DNA of 52,681 nucleotides from Limnohabitans sp. (lineage in GTDB: Bacteria; Pseudomonadota; Gammaproteobacteria; Burkholderiales; Burkholderiaceae_C). The notes below the pieces were generated by a model, which saw nothing but the letters and a program-made list of their open reading frames with translations, did no database searches and was not told where the DNA came from. The first letter of the stretch is position 1, and every line of letters begins with the position of its first letter. The DNA lies in the NCBI GenBank assembly GCA_021300495.1, contig JAJTDK010000018.1, positions 1-52,681 on the forward strand, given 5' to 3'. Below, piece by piece: positions 1-8,367 of the stretch. A program made the translations under genes and the position numbers.

Positions 1-333
1 TGACAAACGCTCGGCAATTTTCAAACGGTCAACGCTGTGAACCCATGCAAAATTCTCGGCCACCAACTTGGATTTATTGCTTTGAATGGGGCCGATGCAA
101 TGCCACTCCAAAGGTAAATCTGCCAATGAGGCGATTTTATCGACACCCTCTTGAATGTAGTTTTCGCCAAACGCCCATTGACCTGCCGCATGCGCTTCGC
201 GAACAGCTTGCGCCGGCATGGTCTTAGACACTGCCAAAAGTTTGACGGCATCCGATGTGCGGCCAGCGGCCGCAGATGCAAGCTCAATTCGCTTGCGGAC
301 TTTCTGAAGATTGTTTGAAACTGTGTCATTCAT
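1..333 (-). CDS. yggS: YggS/PLPBP-family pyridoxal-phosphate homeostasis protein, C-terminal part off the window
   Basis: PLP-binding protein of the YggS/PROSC family, which buffers free pyridoxal phosphate and has no established catalytic activity. The ATG is at 333 and the 111 codons to the window edge are open, so only the N-terminal half of the usual ~230 residues is visible. Family hallmarks are clear: LLAVSKTMPAQAVREA, where the lysine of AVSK binds PLP, then AFGENYIQEG, and WHCIGPIQSNKSK followed by HSVDRLKIAERL. It is divergent from the PilT-type gene starting at 375. That is the classical yggS/pilT arrangement of many Gram-negative genomes, so the 41 bases between them should hold start signals for both directions. 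I see no oddity in the visible part. Confidence 0.93.
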   Translation of the reverse strand, partial: MNDTVSNNLQKVRKRIELASAAAGRTSDAVKLLAVSKTMPAQAVREAHAAGQWAFGENYIQEGVDKIASLADLPLEWHCIGPIQSNKSKLVAENFAWVHSVDRLKIAERLS

Positions 334-374
334 GCAAACAAGCTTAACAAATCTCTCAGCACAAAGGAAATTCA

Positions 375-1341
375 ATGGATTGGCAACGCATCTTGCGGGA
401 AGCACGGCGCCTTGGTGCCTCTGATGTTCACCTTTCTACAGGCGAAGTGCCTTGGCTCAGGATTGACGGCAAGATGCGACGCTGGGTCAACCCGCACAGC
501 CCTGCCCATTTGCAAACGCTTCAAGCAAAGTCCTTGGTGGAACTTCTCGACACGCTTAGCTCGGGCAGGGTGGGGGCGCAACACCCCCACAAAGATTTAA
601 ATACAGAGGCTGGTGCAGAAACAAATACCGAGTTTGCCTTCAACGCATGGCTTGGTTCTCATGACGGGGCCCACAGGCAGCGGCAAATCAACCCTGCTTG
701 CAGCCTTGTTGCACAACATCAACCAGCATTGTGAAGGCCACCTGCTGACCCTTGAAGATCCCATCGAGTACGAGCATGCACCGCTTCAGTGTTTGATCCA
801 TCAGCGTGAAGTAGGGCGAGACACCCCCGACTTTGAGTCGGGTTTGCGGGCTGCACTGCGCGAAGACCCTGATGTGATTTTGGTGGGCGAGATGCGCGAC
901 GCCGCCACCATTCGCTTGGCACTCACAGCGGCCGAAACGGGTCACTTGGTGTTGTCCACCTTGCACACGGCCAGCGCACCGCAGGCCGTTGACCGCTTGG
1001 TGGACGCGTTTTCTTCTCACGAAAAAGAAGCGGTGCGCGCCTTGTTTGCTGAAAATCTGATTGCCGTTTTGGCGCAAACGCTGTGCCCTCATTTGGGGGG
1101 TGTAGGCCGTGTGGCGGCGCATGAAATCATGGTGGGTACGCCGGCTGTTAAAAATCTCATTCGCGAGGGCAAGGTGAGCCAACTTTATTCAGCTCTGCAA
1201 ACGGGGCAAGCCGCTGGCATGCAAACGCTGGACCAAAGCCTCTTGCGCCACTTTCAGTCAGGTCAAATTTCAGCCGATACTTTGCGACTTTTAAGCAAGT
1301 TCCACCCAAAACCACAATCTGATGGACAATTGCTAGCTTGA
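375..1341 (+). pseudogene. PilT-type type IV pilus retraction ATPase, disrupted by internal deletion and frameshift
   Basis: Two reading frames together make most of a PilT-family hexameric ATPase, which retracts type IV pili at the inner membrane. Frame one, from ATG 375, gives the N-terminal start with ASDVHLSTGEVPWLRIDGKMRRW. Frame two is open from 601 (preceded by an in-frame TAA at 598-600) and gives the whole motor core: Walker A GPTGSGKST near 670, Asp box LREDPDVILVGEMRD, His box LVLSTLHT, and the PilT-type tail KNLIREGKVSQLYSALQTG. Family members have about 345 residues. The stretch normally carrying the RFRVNAF segment of the N-terminal domain, about 45-55 residues, is absent between roughly 555 and 605, and the frame changes there. 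A 7-bp hairpin (GTGGGGG...CCCCCAC) lies at the junction. The position next to yggS fits the pilT slot, but the protein is diverged and no pilU follows. It is a real pseudogene or a sequence error; as written it cannot give a complete ATPase. Confidence 0.75.
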
Positions 1342-1372
1342 ACCATTTTTCAACTTCACACCACAGACAATC

Positions 1373-2287
1373 ATGAGCAGCCTGAACGCAAAAACCTACG
1401 AATCCGCTCCTTCTCAACATGTGGCCTTTATTGGCCTAGGCGTCATGGGTTACCCCATGGCGGGTCACTTGGCCCGTGCTGGCCACGCAGTGACGGTTTA
1501 CAACCGCAGCGCGGCCAAAGCAGCTGCATGGTGCCAAGAGTTTGCCGACAGTCGTCAGCCTGCGCATGCCCCTACGCCCCGCGAAGCTGTAGCCCATGCC
1601 GACATCGTCTTTTGTTGCGTGGGCAATGACGAAGATTTGCGCGCGGTGGTACTGGGCGCAGACGGTGCTTTTGCTGGCATGAAAAAAGGCGCCATTTTGG
1701 TCGACCACACCACGGCCTCGGCCAATGTGGCTCGCGAACTTTACGCAGCGGCCAAAGCACAAGGCCTGCATTTCATTGACGCCCCCGTTTCGGGGGGGCA
1801 GGGTGGCGCGCAAAATGGCTTGCTGACTGTCATGTGCGGCGGTGATGCTGCCATTTTTGAAGCGACCAAACCAGCTGCCATGGCGTTCTCGCGCGCTTAC
1901 ACCTTGATGGGTGAGTCGGGTGCAGGTCAACTGACCAAAATGGTCAATCAAGTGTGCATTGCTGGCTTGGTGCAAGGTTTGTCAGAAGCCATTGCCTTTG
2001 GACAAAAAGCAGGCCTCGATATGAATTTGGTGTTGGATGTGATTGGCAAGGGCGCCGCACAAAGCTGGCAAATGGACAACCGCGGTAAAACCATGGTGGC
2101 CGATAAATTCGATTTCGGTTTTGCAGTCGATTGGATGCGCAAAGACTTGGGTCTGGTCATGGACGAAGCCAAGCGCAATGGTGCGCGTTTGCCCGTCACG
2201 GCCTTGGTCGATCAGTTTTATGCCGATGTCCAGCAAATGGGCGGCAAGCGTTGGGACACCTCCAGCCTGATCAAACGTCTGGGTTAA
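1373..2287 (+). CDS. NAD(P)-dependent beta-hydroxyacid dehydrogenase (3-hydroxyisobutyrate dehydrogenase family)
   Basis: 304-residue cytosolic oxidoreductase of the 3-hydroxyisobutyrate / tartronate semialdehyde reductase family. The N-terminal Rossmann fold shows the dinucleotide motif GLGVMG in VAFIGLGVMGYPMAGHLA (about residues 18-35). The family substrate-binding signature DAPVSGGQGGAQNG lies near residue 136, and the catalytic-lysine region AGQLTKMVNQ near residue 183. The C-terminal helical domain ends in RWDTSSLIKRLG. Length is normal. The ATG at 1373 leaves a slightly long N-terminus before the Rossmann start, and no better start is apparent. It lies 31 bases behind the PilT-type gene on the same strand, and a stem-loop terminator follows at 2314. 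The exact hydroxyacid cannot be told from sequence. Confidence 0.9.
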   Translation: MSSLNAKTYESAPSQHVAFIGLGVMGYPMAGHLARAGHAVTVYNRSAAKAAAWCQEFADSRQPAHAPTPREAVAHADIVFCCVGNDEDLRAVVLGADGAFAGMKKGAILVDHTTASANVARELYAAAKAQGLHFIDAPVSGGQGGAQNGLLTVMCGGDAAIFEATKPAAMAFSRAYTLMGESGAGQLTKMVNQVCIAGLVQGLSEAIAFGQKAGLDMNLVLDVIGKGAAQSWQMDNRGKTMVADKFDFGFAVDWMRKDLGLVMDEAKRNGARLPVTALVDQFYADVQQMGGKRWDTSSLIKRLG

Positions 2288-2313
2288 GCACTTTTCACAA
2301 GACTCCAAAAAAA

Positions 2314-2340
2314 AGGGGCTCTGAATTAATCAGAGCCCCT
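2314..2340 (-). terminator. Rho-independent terminator, probably bidirectional
   Basis: An 11-bp perfect stem (AGGGGCTCTGA / TCAGAGCCCCT) encloses the 5-base loop ATTAA. On the minus strand the stem is followed by an 8-T run (plus-strand A run 2307-2314). This ends the dolP-like transcript coming from the right. The convergent plus-strand gene ends at 2287 and can use the same stem, although its T tract (GTTTC) is poor. Confidence 0.9.
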
Positions 2341-2361
2341 GTTTCAATGGCGTGAAATGCT

Positions 2362-3012
2362 TTATAGCTTGGGTTGTGCTTGTGATGAAAAAGGTTGTGC
2401 GCTGATGCGCTTTAGTTCTTCGTCAGTGATGATGTCAAAGACCCTGACCACCTTCACCACGCCACTCACACTGCCACTGCGTGCAATTTCGGAAGCGCGT
2501 TGCGCCTCACGCGAAGTGACACGGCCCATCAAATAAACAATGCCGCGCTCAACGATTACCTTAAAAGCGTTGGCCTGCAAATCTTTCGCGTCCACCATCA
2601 AGGCTTTAATTTGACCCGTGGTGATGATGTCTTTGGAACGCTGGGTGAGAGAGCTTGCAGGTTCAATGGCCAGGTCGTTGACCACGGAAGTCACATTCTC
2701 TTGGCTTTTGGCCAGCCTTTCAGCACGTTCTCTCTCAGCGGCCGAGCTGACCTCGCCAGTGAGCAACACCATGCGGTTGTAACTGGTCACATTGACGTGT
2801 GAGGCTTCACTCAAGTTCTGACGCAAGCCCTGGGCAGTTCGAAGCTCAATGCTCTCGTCTTCTAGCTGAATGCCTGCGGTACGGCGATCTATGGCGACCA
2901 AGCCACCCATGACAGCACTGCCAACCACCAAAGGCGCACAGGCGGACAAACTGGCCATCAAGGCACTGGCCGTCAAAACAGAAAGCATCCAACGATTGAG
3001 ATTGAGGTTCAC
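2362..3012 (-). CDS. dolP: Outer-membrane lipoprotein with two BON domains (DolP/YraP-like)
   Basis: 216-residue lipoprotein. A signal peptide ends in the lipobox LSAC, so Cys25 should be lipidated, and no Asp follows it (CAPL), which favours outer-membrane sorting. Two BON domains follow. The first is around residues 70-120 (NVTSYNRMVLLTGEV...NVTSVVNDLAI) and the second around 130-200 (DLQANAFKVIVERGIVYLMGRVTSREA...GVVKVVRVFDII). DolP proteins bind anionic phospholipid and support outer-membrane integrity near the BAM machinery. It is the distal gene of the minus-strand group yraN - diaA-like - dolP, an order also known from enterobacteria, and it ends in the terminator at 2314-2340. Confidence 0.88.
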   Translation of the reverse strand: MNLNLNRWMLSVLTASALMASLSACAPLVVGSAVMGGLVAIDRRTAGIQLEDESIELRTAQGLRQNLSEASHVNVTSYNRMVLLTGEVSSAAERERAERLAKSQENVTSVVNDLAIEPASSLTQRSKDIITTGQIKALMVDAKDLQANAFKVIVERGIVYLMGRVTSREAQRASEIARSGSVSGVVKVVRVFDIITDEELKRISAQPFSSQAQPKL

Positions 3013-3083
3013 TTGAAAAGTCCTTAGAAAGTCTTGAAATATTTTAAGCGGGTTAATTTAGAAAGGGAATGCCCTTCTTAGGC

Positions 3084-3662
3084 TCACGCCACAGCGTCTT
3101 GGTCGCCCATCAATTGGGCGTCTACGCCATCGCACAAACAGTGAAGGGCCAATTGCTGAACCTCTCGAATGCGCGCCGCACGATCATGCGGAATACCCAC
3201 ATGCACATCTGTTTCGCGCAGGGCTTTGGCAACAGAGCCGCCACCCTTGCCGGTCAGGGCAATGACGGTCATGTCGCGTTCGTGCGCTGCATGCAAGGCA
3301 CGCATCAAGCCCTCTTCTTCACCTGTAGATGTGAGCAACAACAGCACATCGCCGGCCTGACCTAAAGCGCGCACCTGCCTGGCCAAACTGGCATAGGCAG
3401 GATCGCCTAGACCCTCGTGACGCAAGGCGATGGCAGCCAGCTCGGGTCGCTCGCGCTCAAAGCCACCCACAAACAAACTGGCGAAATACTGTGCCAATGC
3501 AGCCGCACTGCCTTCACCGCAAACCAACACTTTGCCACCGCTGGTGACACAAGCCATGAGCGCCTGCACGCCAGCATCCAAGGGCTTGGCCAAGGTTTCG
3601 GCCGCTTGGTATTGCAAATCGGCGCTGTCGATGAAGTGTTGTTGAATGCGCAGGTCTAACAT
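3084..3662 (-). CDS. diaA: SIS-domain protein, DiaA/phosphoheptose-isomerase-like
   Basis: 192-residue SIS-domain protein of the DiaA/GmhA group. DiaA binds DnaA at initiation; GmhA isomerises sedoheptulose-7-phosphate. I took the ATG at 3662 (MLDLRIQQHFIDSADLQYQAAE), where family members begin. An upstream ATG at 3725 would add 21 residues overlapping yraN. The context (yraN before, dolP after) points to DiaA. Odd: the strongly conserved phosphosugar loop GNGGSAADAQHFAAE of the family reads GEGSAAALAQYFASL here, and the LTTDSS...GNDYGY region is replaced by a shorter RHEGLGDPAYAS. The C-terminal half (ALTGKGGG, PHDRAARIREVQQLALHCLCDGVDAQL) is typical. It may be structural or regulatory rather than an isomerase. 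Confidence 0.82.
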   Translation of the reverse strand: MLDLRIQQHFIDSADLQYQAAETLAKPLDAGVQALMACVTSGGKVLVCGEGSAAALAQYFASLFVGGFERERPELAAIALRHEGLGDPAYASLARQVRALGQAGDVLLLLTSTGEEEGLMRALHAAHERDMTVIALTGKGGGSVAKALRETDVHVGIPHDRAARIREVQQLALHCLCDGVDAQLMGDQDAVA

Positions 3663-3708
3663 GAACAGGATGATACTCGCAGCCGATTCAAAGCGGCCAC
3701 GGCGACCC

Positions 3709-4083
3709 TCAAGAAGCCGCATCAAAAGCCGCTTTGACCCAAATCATGCCATGGGGCTCCCAGGCGATGACGTCAAAACGCGCTGGCGGGAGGTGTCGCC
3801 AGCGCATTAAGAAATAACGCGCGGCAAACACAAGGCGCCGCTGTTTGACGGCCCCCACACTGCCCAAAGCACCGCCAAATTGACCCAAGGCACGCTTTCG
3901 AACCTCGACAAACACCACTGTGCTGTCGGATTCTTGCAAAATGAGGTCAATTTCACCACCACCCCGTCCGGGCGTTCGATAATTGCGCTGCAACAAACGC
4001 AAACCTTGTTGTTGCAAAAAGATCAGCGCGGCATCTTCCGCAGCATCGCCACTTTGCTTACTTGTCCGATTGAGGAACACCAT
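3709..4083 (-). CDS. yraN: YraN/UPF0102 nuclease-fold protein
   Basis: 124-residue member of the UPF0102 family, which has a restriction-endonuclease-like fold and no firmly assigned role. The start is the ATG at 4083 (MVFLNRTSKQSGDAAEDAA), because the family begins shortly before this G-x2-AE motif. The longer upstream reading frame is unrelated in character. Visible motifs: GDAAEDAAL near the start, LLQRNYR, the GGGEIDLIL core with the acidic pair near residues 46-51, and VVFVEVRKR. This is the PD-(D/E)xK-like pattern, with the family VEVK lysine read as R. The start codon lies 30 bases from the rsmI start on the other strand, so both promoters must lie in or beside the neighbouring coding sequence. 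Confidence 0.88.
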   Translation of the reverse strand: MVFLNRTSKQSGDAAEDAALIFLQQQGLRLLQRNYRTPGRGGGEIDLILQESDSTVVFVEVRKRALGQFGGALGSVGAVKQRRLVFAARYFLMRWRHLPPARFDVIAWEPHGMIWVKAAFDAAS

Positions 4084-4112
4084 TGAATTTGCCTTCTGAA
4101 AAATCTGAAGCC

Positions 4113-5078
4113 ATGCCAAGCATTGCAAATGAAACTGCTGCGGTTGCTGGTGGCTTGGCCTCGACTTACAACAAGGCATTTCAAGCGGCTCGTGAAGCTG
4201 TAGGCCCGCAAAACCACCCAGCCAGCACACTGTATGTGGTGGCCACGCCTATTGGCAATCTGGCCGACATCACTTTGCGTGCTTTGTATGTGATTGAAAG
4301 GGCCAACACCCTGGCCTGTGAAGACACGCGTCATACCCAACAACTTTTGCGCGCCTATGGCTTGGACAGAAACAATTCGCAATTGTTGGCGGTCCATCAA
4401 CACAACGAAGCCGAGGCCGCCGCTCAAGTGATTGCACGCTTGGCACAAGGCGAACGCGTGGCCTATGTGAGTGATGCTGGCACGCCGGCCATCAGCGACC
4501 CCGGGGCAAGGCTGGTTGCTGCGGTGGCCGCAGCAGGTTATCGCGTCATGCCCTTGCCAGGTGCTAGCAGTGTCACCACGCTGCTTAGCGCTGCAGGCGT
4601 CGTGGGCGATGGCGGCTTTGTTTTTTCAGGTTTTCTTTCTTCCAAAGCCTCGGAAAGACAACGCGCCATTGAAACGCTGAGCGGTGAGCCACGTGCTGTG
4701 GTGTTGCTTGAAGCGCCGCATCGCATTGAGGCCTTGGCGCAGGCTCTTTCTATATTGGGCAGCCGATTGATCACGGTGGGGCGTGAGCTAACCAAACAAT
4801 TTGAAACCGTGCACACCGTTGAAGCGCAAAAATTACCAGCGTGGTTTGCAGAAAAAGCCGATCACTTACGGGGTGAATTTGCGTTGGTCATTCATGCCAT
4901 GGATAAACCCAAGGCAGAAAATGATGCGGCCTTAGATGCCAACACTTTGCGAACTTTGAGATTGCTACTGGCCGAGCTGCCTTTGAAAACCGCCGTCAAA
5001 ATGACCAGCGACATCACGGGCGTCTCCAAGAATCTGGTTTATGACACCGCGTTGAGTTTGAAAAAAGGTCTGGACTAG
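4113..5078 (+). CDS. rsmI: 16S rRNA 2'-O-ribose C1402 methyltransferase RsmI
   Basis: SAM-dependent methyltransferase of the tetrapyrrole-methylase fold that methylates the ribose of C1402 in 16S rRNA. Clear markers: TLYVVATPIGNLADITLRAL, the family opening; LACEDTRHTQQLL; VAYVSDAGTPAISDPGARLV, the SAM-binding GTPAISDPG; and PLPGASSVTTLLSAAG. The C-terminal RsmI extension (LLAELPLKTAVKMTSDITG) is present. I prefer the ATG at 4113 (321 residues). A TTG at 4083 in the same frame would overlap the yraN start codon. The end converges with the EamA gene, the two overlapping by four bases (5075-5078). Confidence 0.93.
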   Translation: MPSIANETAAVAGGLASTYNKAFQAAREAVGPQNHPASTLYVVATPIGNLADITLRALYVIERANTLACEDTRHTQQLLRAYGLDRNNSQLLAVHQHNEAEAAAQVIARLAQGERVAYVSDAGTPAISDPGARLVAAVAAAGYRVMPLPGASSVTTLLSAAGVVGDGGFVFSGFLSSKASERQRAIETLSGEPRAVVLLEAPHRIEALAQALSILGSRLITVGRELTKQFETVHTVEAQKLPAWFAEKADHLRGEFALVIHAMDKPKAENDAALDANTLRTLRLLLAELPLKTAVKMTSDITGVSKNLVYDTALSLKKGLD

Positions 5079-5843
5079 CGCTTGCGCAGACCCAGCCACA
5101 TCACGGTGCCCACCACCAAGAAGGCCCCGACCAATTGAATGGGCGCAATGGCTTGATCGAGCAAAGCCCAGGCCAGCACCAAGGCAAACACGGGCTCGAC
5201 GTTCATGATGGCCGAGTTGCCCACCACGCCCAACTTGGGCAAGACCGTGAACAAAATGGTGAAGGCCGTGCCATACAAAAACGACAGCATGCCAAGCCCC
5301 CACCAACCCGCAGGTGCTTGCGGCAAATGAAACTAACGCAAACGCCACCCCAGCACCAATTTGTGACCAATGCTCTGCCGCGCCAAGGCCAGAAGCTGCG
5401 CCCAACACATCGAGCGCCAAGGCCAAGCCGGCCAACAAAATGGGCATGCTCCAAAGCACGGCTTTTTCGGCCTGGTGTTTGTACAACACCCGCGCCCAAA
5501 AAGCGGTCGACAAAGGATAGGTGTTAAAGGCCAACAAGGCCAAGGCCACAGGCAGTCTGGCGACCGATGAATACAAGCACACACTTTGAACAGCAATGAG
5601 TCCGCCAATGATCAACATGTATTTTTTGTGGCTTGACTCAATTTGAATTTGAACTTTCTGCTGCCACAAAATCAAACCCACCACCAACGCGGTCAGCACA
5701 CTGCGAAAGCTGACTGCTGTGACCACATCCACGCCGTTGTTAAAAGCGAGCCGAGCGGCCACATGGTTGGCGCCCATCATGAACGCAATCAGCAACAAGG
5801 TGGCGAAGGCCGTGGTCGTGAGCGATTTAGATGTTTCAGTCAT
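5075..5843 (-). pseudogene. EamA/DMT-family inner-membrane transporter, disrupted by internal deletion and frameshift
   Basis: Drug/metabolite exporter of the EamA family, normally ~300 residues with ten membrane helices in two repeats. From ATG 5843 the first frame reads MTETSKSLTTTAFATLLLIAFMMGANHVAARLAF and continues through about six helices to GVAFALVSFAAS. The second frame resumes with PQAPAGWWGLGMLSFLYGTAF and runs to the stop at 5075. The two frames meet at 5316-5327, where the bases TTTGCCGCAAGC make sense in both frames (FAAS versus LPQA). About 40-45 residues, including helix seven, are missing. The intact paralogue at 50233 shows the expected full length. The gene starts four bases after the PanE-like stop and looks like the last gene of the hpa transcription unit. 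Substrate unknown. It cannot make an intact transporter as written. Confidence 0.8.
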
Positions 5844-5847
5844 GCGC

Positions 5848-6861
5848 TCATTCTGCAGGATAAAGTCCGTGCACCTGAGCATGCAGGCGACTGAGGCCCA
5901 GCAGCGCATCGGTGTAAGGTGTGCTGACTTTGGTCAGGTGACCCAACTCGCGCACCACACTCACCAAGGCATCTAGCTCTACCGCTTTGCCCGCCTCGAC
6001 GTCTTGCAACATGGAGGTTTTAAAAGCACCCAGTTTTCGGGTAACGGCGTGTCGGTCTTCTGGCATTTGTGCAATCGGTATGCCAATTTTTTCACCAATG
6101 GCTTTGGCCTCAAGCATGATCTTGGACACAAAATCTCGCACCAAGTCGTCCTGCAAAATCAAATCTGTGGTGGCACCCGTGAAGGCGCTGATGGGGTTGA
6201 CGGTCATGTTGCCCCAAAGCTTGTACCAAACATCTTTTTGAATTTGCGTCGAGGCACTGGCATTGAAACCTGCGGCTTGCAAAGCGCTCACGAGTTGTTG
6301 CACACGTTCACTGGCTGGCCCATTTTGCGTGGCCGGCTCACCCACGATCAAGCCATGCCCAAAGTGATGGCGCACCACGCCTGGCGCATCCAAGGAACAA
6401 CTTGAGTGCACCACGCAACCCACCACATGGTGCGCAGGAATGGCCTGGCCAATGAGGCCTTCAGGATCGATGGTGTTCAGGCGCGTGCCTTGAAGCGACT
6501 CACCGAAACCTTCAAAGAACCACCAGGGCACACCATTCATGGCTGTCAATACCATGGTGTGCGGGGCCAGCAAAGGTGCGATGCCTTTGGCCACATCGGC
6601 CATGGCGGGCGCTTTGACCGACACAATGACCAGGTCTTGCGGGCCTAAATCAGCTGGGTTGGCAGATACTTTGACATTCGCCTTCAAGTGCGTTTCATTC
6701 GTTTCAAATTGCGCTTGCGTTTGAATGCACTGCAGACCATTTTTTTGCAAAGCCGCCAGCGTGGCACCGCGCGCGACCACGCTCACCTCATGCCCCGTTC
6801 GCGCCAAGTGCACGCCGATCCAACCGCCAATGGCGCCTGCGCCGTAAATACAAACTTTCAT
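5848..6861 (-). CDS. Ketopantoate-reductase-family oxidoreductase (PanE/ApbA fold)
   Basis: 337-residue NADPH-dependent reductase of the PanE/ApbA fold. The N-terminal Rossmann motif GAGAIGGWIG follows MKVCIY directly. The central segment LVIVSVKAPAMADVAKGI and MNGVPWWFFEGF, and the C-terminal domain with KLWGNMTVNPISAFTGATT (the KLWGN lysine corresponds to the family's catalytic Lys/Asn region) and the conserved helix around KIMLEAKAIGEKIGI, are all present. The start ATG at 6861 overlaps the upstream aldolase stop as ATGA, so the two are translationally coupled. The MNGVPWWFF subgroup often sits in catabolic clusters and need not make pantoate. Here it follows the hpa genes, so reduction of a 2-oxo acid linked to that pathway or its companion aldolase is a reasonable inference. 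Confidence 0.85.
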   Translation of the reverse strand: MKVCIYGAGAIGGWIGVHLARTGHEVSVVARGATLAALQKNGLQCIQTQAQFETNETHLKANVKVSANPADLGPQDLVIVSVKAPAMADVAKGIAPLLAPHTMVLTAMNGVPWWFFEGFGESLQGTRLNTIDPEGLIGQAIPAHHVVGCVVHSSCSLDAPGVVRHHFGHGLIVGEPATQNGPASERVQQLVSALQAAGFNASASTQIQKDVWYKLWGNMTVNPISAFTGATTDLILQDDLVRDFVSKIMLEAKAIGEKIGIPIAQMPEDRHAVTRKLGAFKTSMLQDVEAGKAVELDALVSVVRELGHLTKVSTPYTDALLGLSRLHAQVHGLYPAE

Positions 6862-7543
6862 AAGCGGTAACTTTCCTCGGGTTTGTGCAATTGGCGATCG
6901 ACTTGTCGAATCAGGGCATCTAATACATCGTTGCCTGCGCCATGGTTCGGGTTGAATTGCAGCGCATCGCGTGTGCACTTGGCTGCAACGTCTGGTTGCG
7001 CAAGATGACGGCTTGTTTGTTGCCAATGCTGCTTAGAAGTCGCGGTGCTTCGTCAGAATGAATCGTGATGCCTTCAAAGTCATGGTATGCAATCATGTTG
7101 TGAAGCTGTGCGGTGTAGAAATTGGTTTGCTGCAAACCTTCTTTCATGCAGGCCACCGACACACCCGCGGTGGTGTGCGTGTGCATCACACAATGTGCCT
7201 CAGACAGGTTGTCGTGCAACGCAGCGTGCACCGTGAAACCAGCTGGATTCACAGGATAGGGTGAACCATCAAGCGCCTTGCCCTTCAAATCAATTTTCAC
7301 CAAGTTACTGGCGGTAACTTCGCTGTAGTGCAAGCCAAAAGGGTTGATCAAAAATTGTTTTTCTGAACCACAGGCCTCTTGCGGCAAGCGCAAAGTGATG
7401 TGGTTGTAAATCATTTCGGTCCAGCCCAAAAAAGCAAAAACTCGGTAACAGGCCGCCAACTGCACACGAGCCTCCCACTCTTTGGGATGCACTTCATTTT
7501 GCAGCGAACGCGCAACAGGCAGTTGATGTGTCAGCATGATCAA
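6858..7543 (-). pseudogene. Class II aldolase/adducin-family protein, disrupted by internal deletion and frameshift
   Basis: Zinc-dependent class II aldolase/adducin fold (fuculose-phosphate-aldolase type), usually ~250-260 residues. From ATG 7543 the first frame reads GWTEMIYNHITLRLP, LINPFGLHYSEVTASNLVKI and VMHTHTTAGVSVACM (the HTH histidines that bind the metal) up to NKQAVILRN. The family continues with HGL..., but the frame here runs into unrelated residues. A second frame picks up at about 6989-7003 as DVAAKCTRDALQFNPNHGAG, continues NDVLDALIRQVDRQ and stops at 6858. About 40 residues, including the third metal histidine region, are lost. It overlaps hpaI (ATGA at 7540-7543) and the PanE-like gene (ATGA at 6858-6861), so it belonged to the operon. 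It is non-functional as written. Confidence 0.8.
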
Positions 7544-8358
7544 TACACCTGACCTGAAGTTGGCAACGCAATGCCAGCATCTGGCTTGAATTGACGCACC
7601 AATGCCGAAGTTTGACGCACCAAAATTTGAGTGTCCAGCCCCACCGCCACAAACAATGCGCCGAGCGACAAGTAGTGTTTGGCTTGGGTCACATCTGACG
7701 TCAAAATGCCTGGCGCTTTGCCTGCTTTCAAAATGCGTGCAATCGCATCTTCAATAGCGGCTTGTACTTCAGGGTGGTTGGGGTCGCCCACATGACCCAA
7801 TGAAGCCGACAAATCTGCAGGGCCAATGAACACACCATCCACACCAGACGTGTTGGCAATAGCGTCTAAGTTTTTCAAGGCTTCACGCGTTTCGGCTTGC
7901 ACCAACAAGCAAACTTGTTCATTGGCTTCTTTGGTGTAATTGGGAAACATGCCCCAGCGCGAAGCGCGCGCACCGCCCATACCGCGCACACCGCCCTTGC
8001 CATCGTTTTGGGGGTAGCGCATGGCTTGTACACATTGCTCAGCTTGCTCGGGTGTGTCAATCATCGGAATGAGCAAGGTCTCGGCGCCCAAATCCAAATA
8101 CTGCTTGATGAGTGCCGTGTCGCCCACGGGTACGCGCGCAATTGCGTTGTTGACCGGGTAGGCCGCAATGGTTTGAAGTTGTTGCTGAATACTTTGCAAG
8201 TTGTTGGGCGCATGCTCGCCATCAATTAACAACCAGTCGAAGCCAGCCATGGCGCACATCTCTGCGCTGTAACTGCTGGCGAGGCCCATCCACAAACCAA
8301 TTTGGGCGTGTTTTTCAGTGATGGCTTTCTTGAAGCGATTCACGGGTGTTTTCATCAT
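7540..8358 (-). CDS. hpaI: 4-hydroxy-2-oxoheptane-1,7-dioate aldolase
   Basis: Last enzyme of homoprotocatechuate meta-cleavage: retro-aldol splitting of 4-hydroxy-2-oxoheptane-1,7-dioate into pyruvate and succinic semialdehyde. It is a 272-residue class II pyruvate aldolase of the HpcH/HpaI family with a TIM-barrel fold. Visible family features are [89 protein letters not shown], and GLDTQILV. The Glu of QAET and the Asp of GPADLS are the expected divalent-metal ligands. Two adjacent ATGs (8358 and 8355) are possible starts. It sits directly behind hpaH, and its stop overlaps the next gene by four bases. Confidence 0.93.
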   Translation of the reverse strand: MMKTPVNRFKKAITEKHAQIGLWMGLASSYSAEMCAMAGFDWLLIDGEHAPNNLQSIQQQLQTIAAYPVNNAIARVPVGDTALIKQYLDLGAETLLIPMIDTPEQAEQCVQAMRYPQNDGKGGVRGMGGARASRWGMFPNYTKEANEQVCLLVQAETREALKNLDAIANTSGVDGVFIGPADLSASLGHVGDPNHPEVQAAIEDAIARILKAGKAPGILTSDVTQAKHYLSLGALFVAVGLDTQILVRQTSALVRQFKPDAGIALPTSGQVY

Positions 8359-8367
8359 GTCTCTTTC

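Noticed and set aside
21-329. 102-codon minus-strand ORF at the left edge
   Set aside because: It is in the wrong frame inside yggS; the frame from ATG 333 gives clear YggS motifs.
4083-4112. TTG start for rsmI at 4083
   Set aside because: It would overlap the yraN start codon, and the extra ten residues lie outside the family's conserved start; ATG 4113 is simpler.
4965-5320. Continuation of the EamA first frame to 4965, antisense to rsmI
   Set aside because: After about 5316 the residues lose all membrane character and family likeness; it is read-through past the frameshift.
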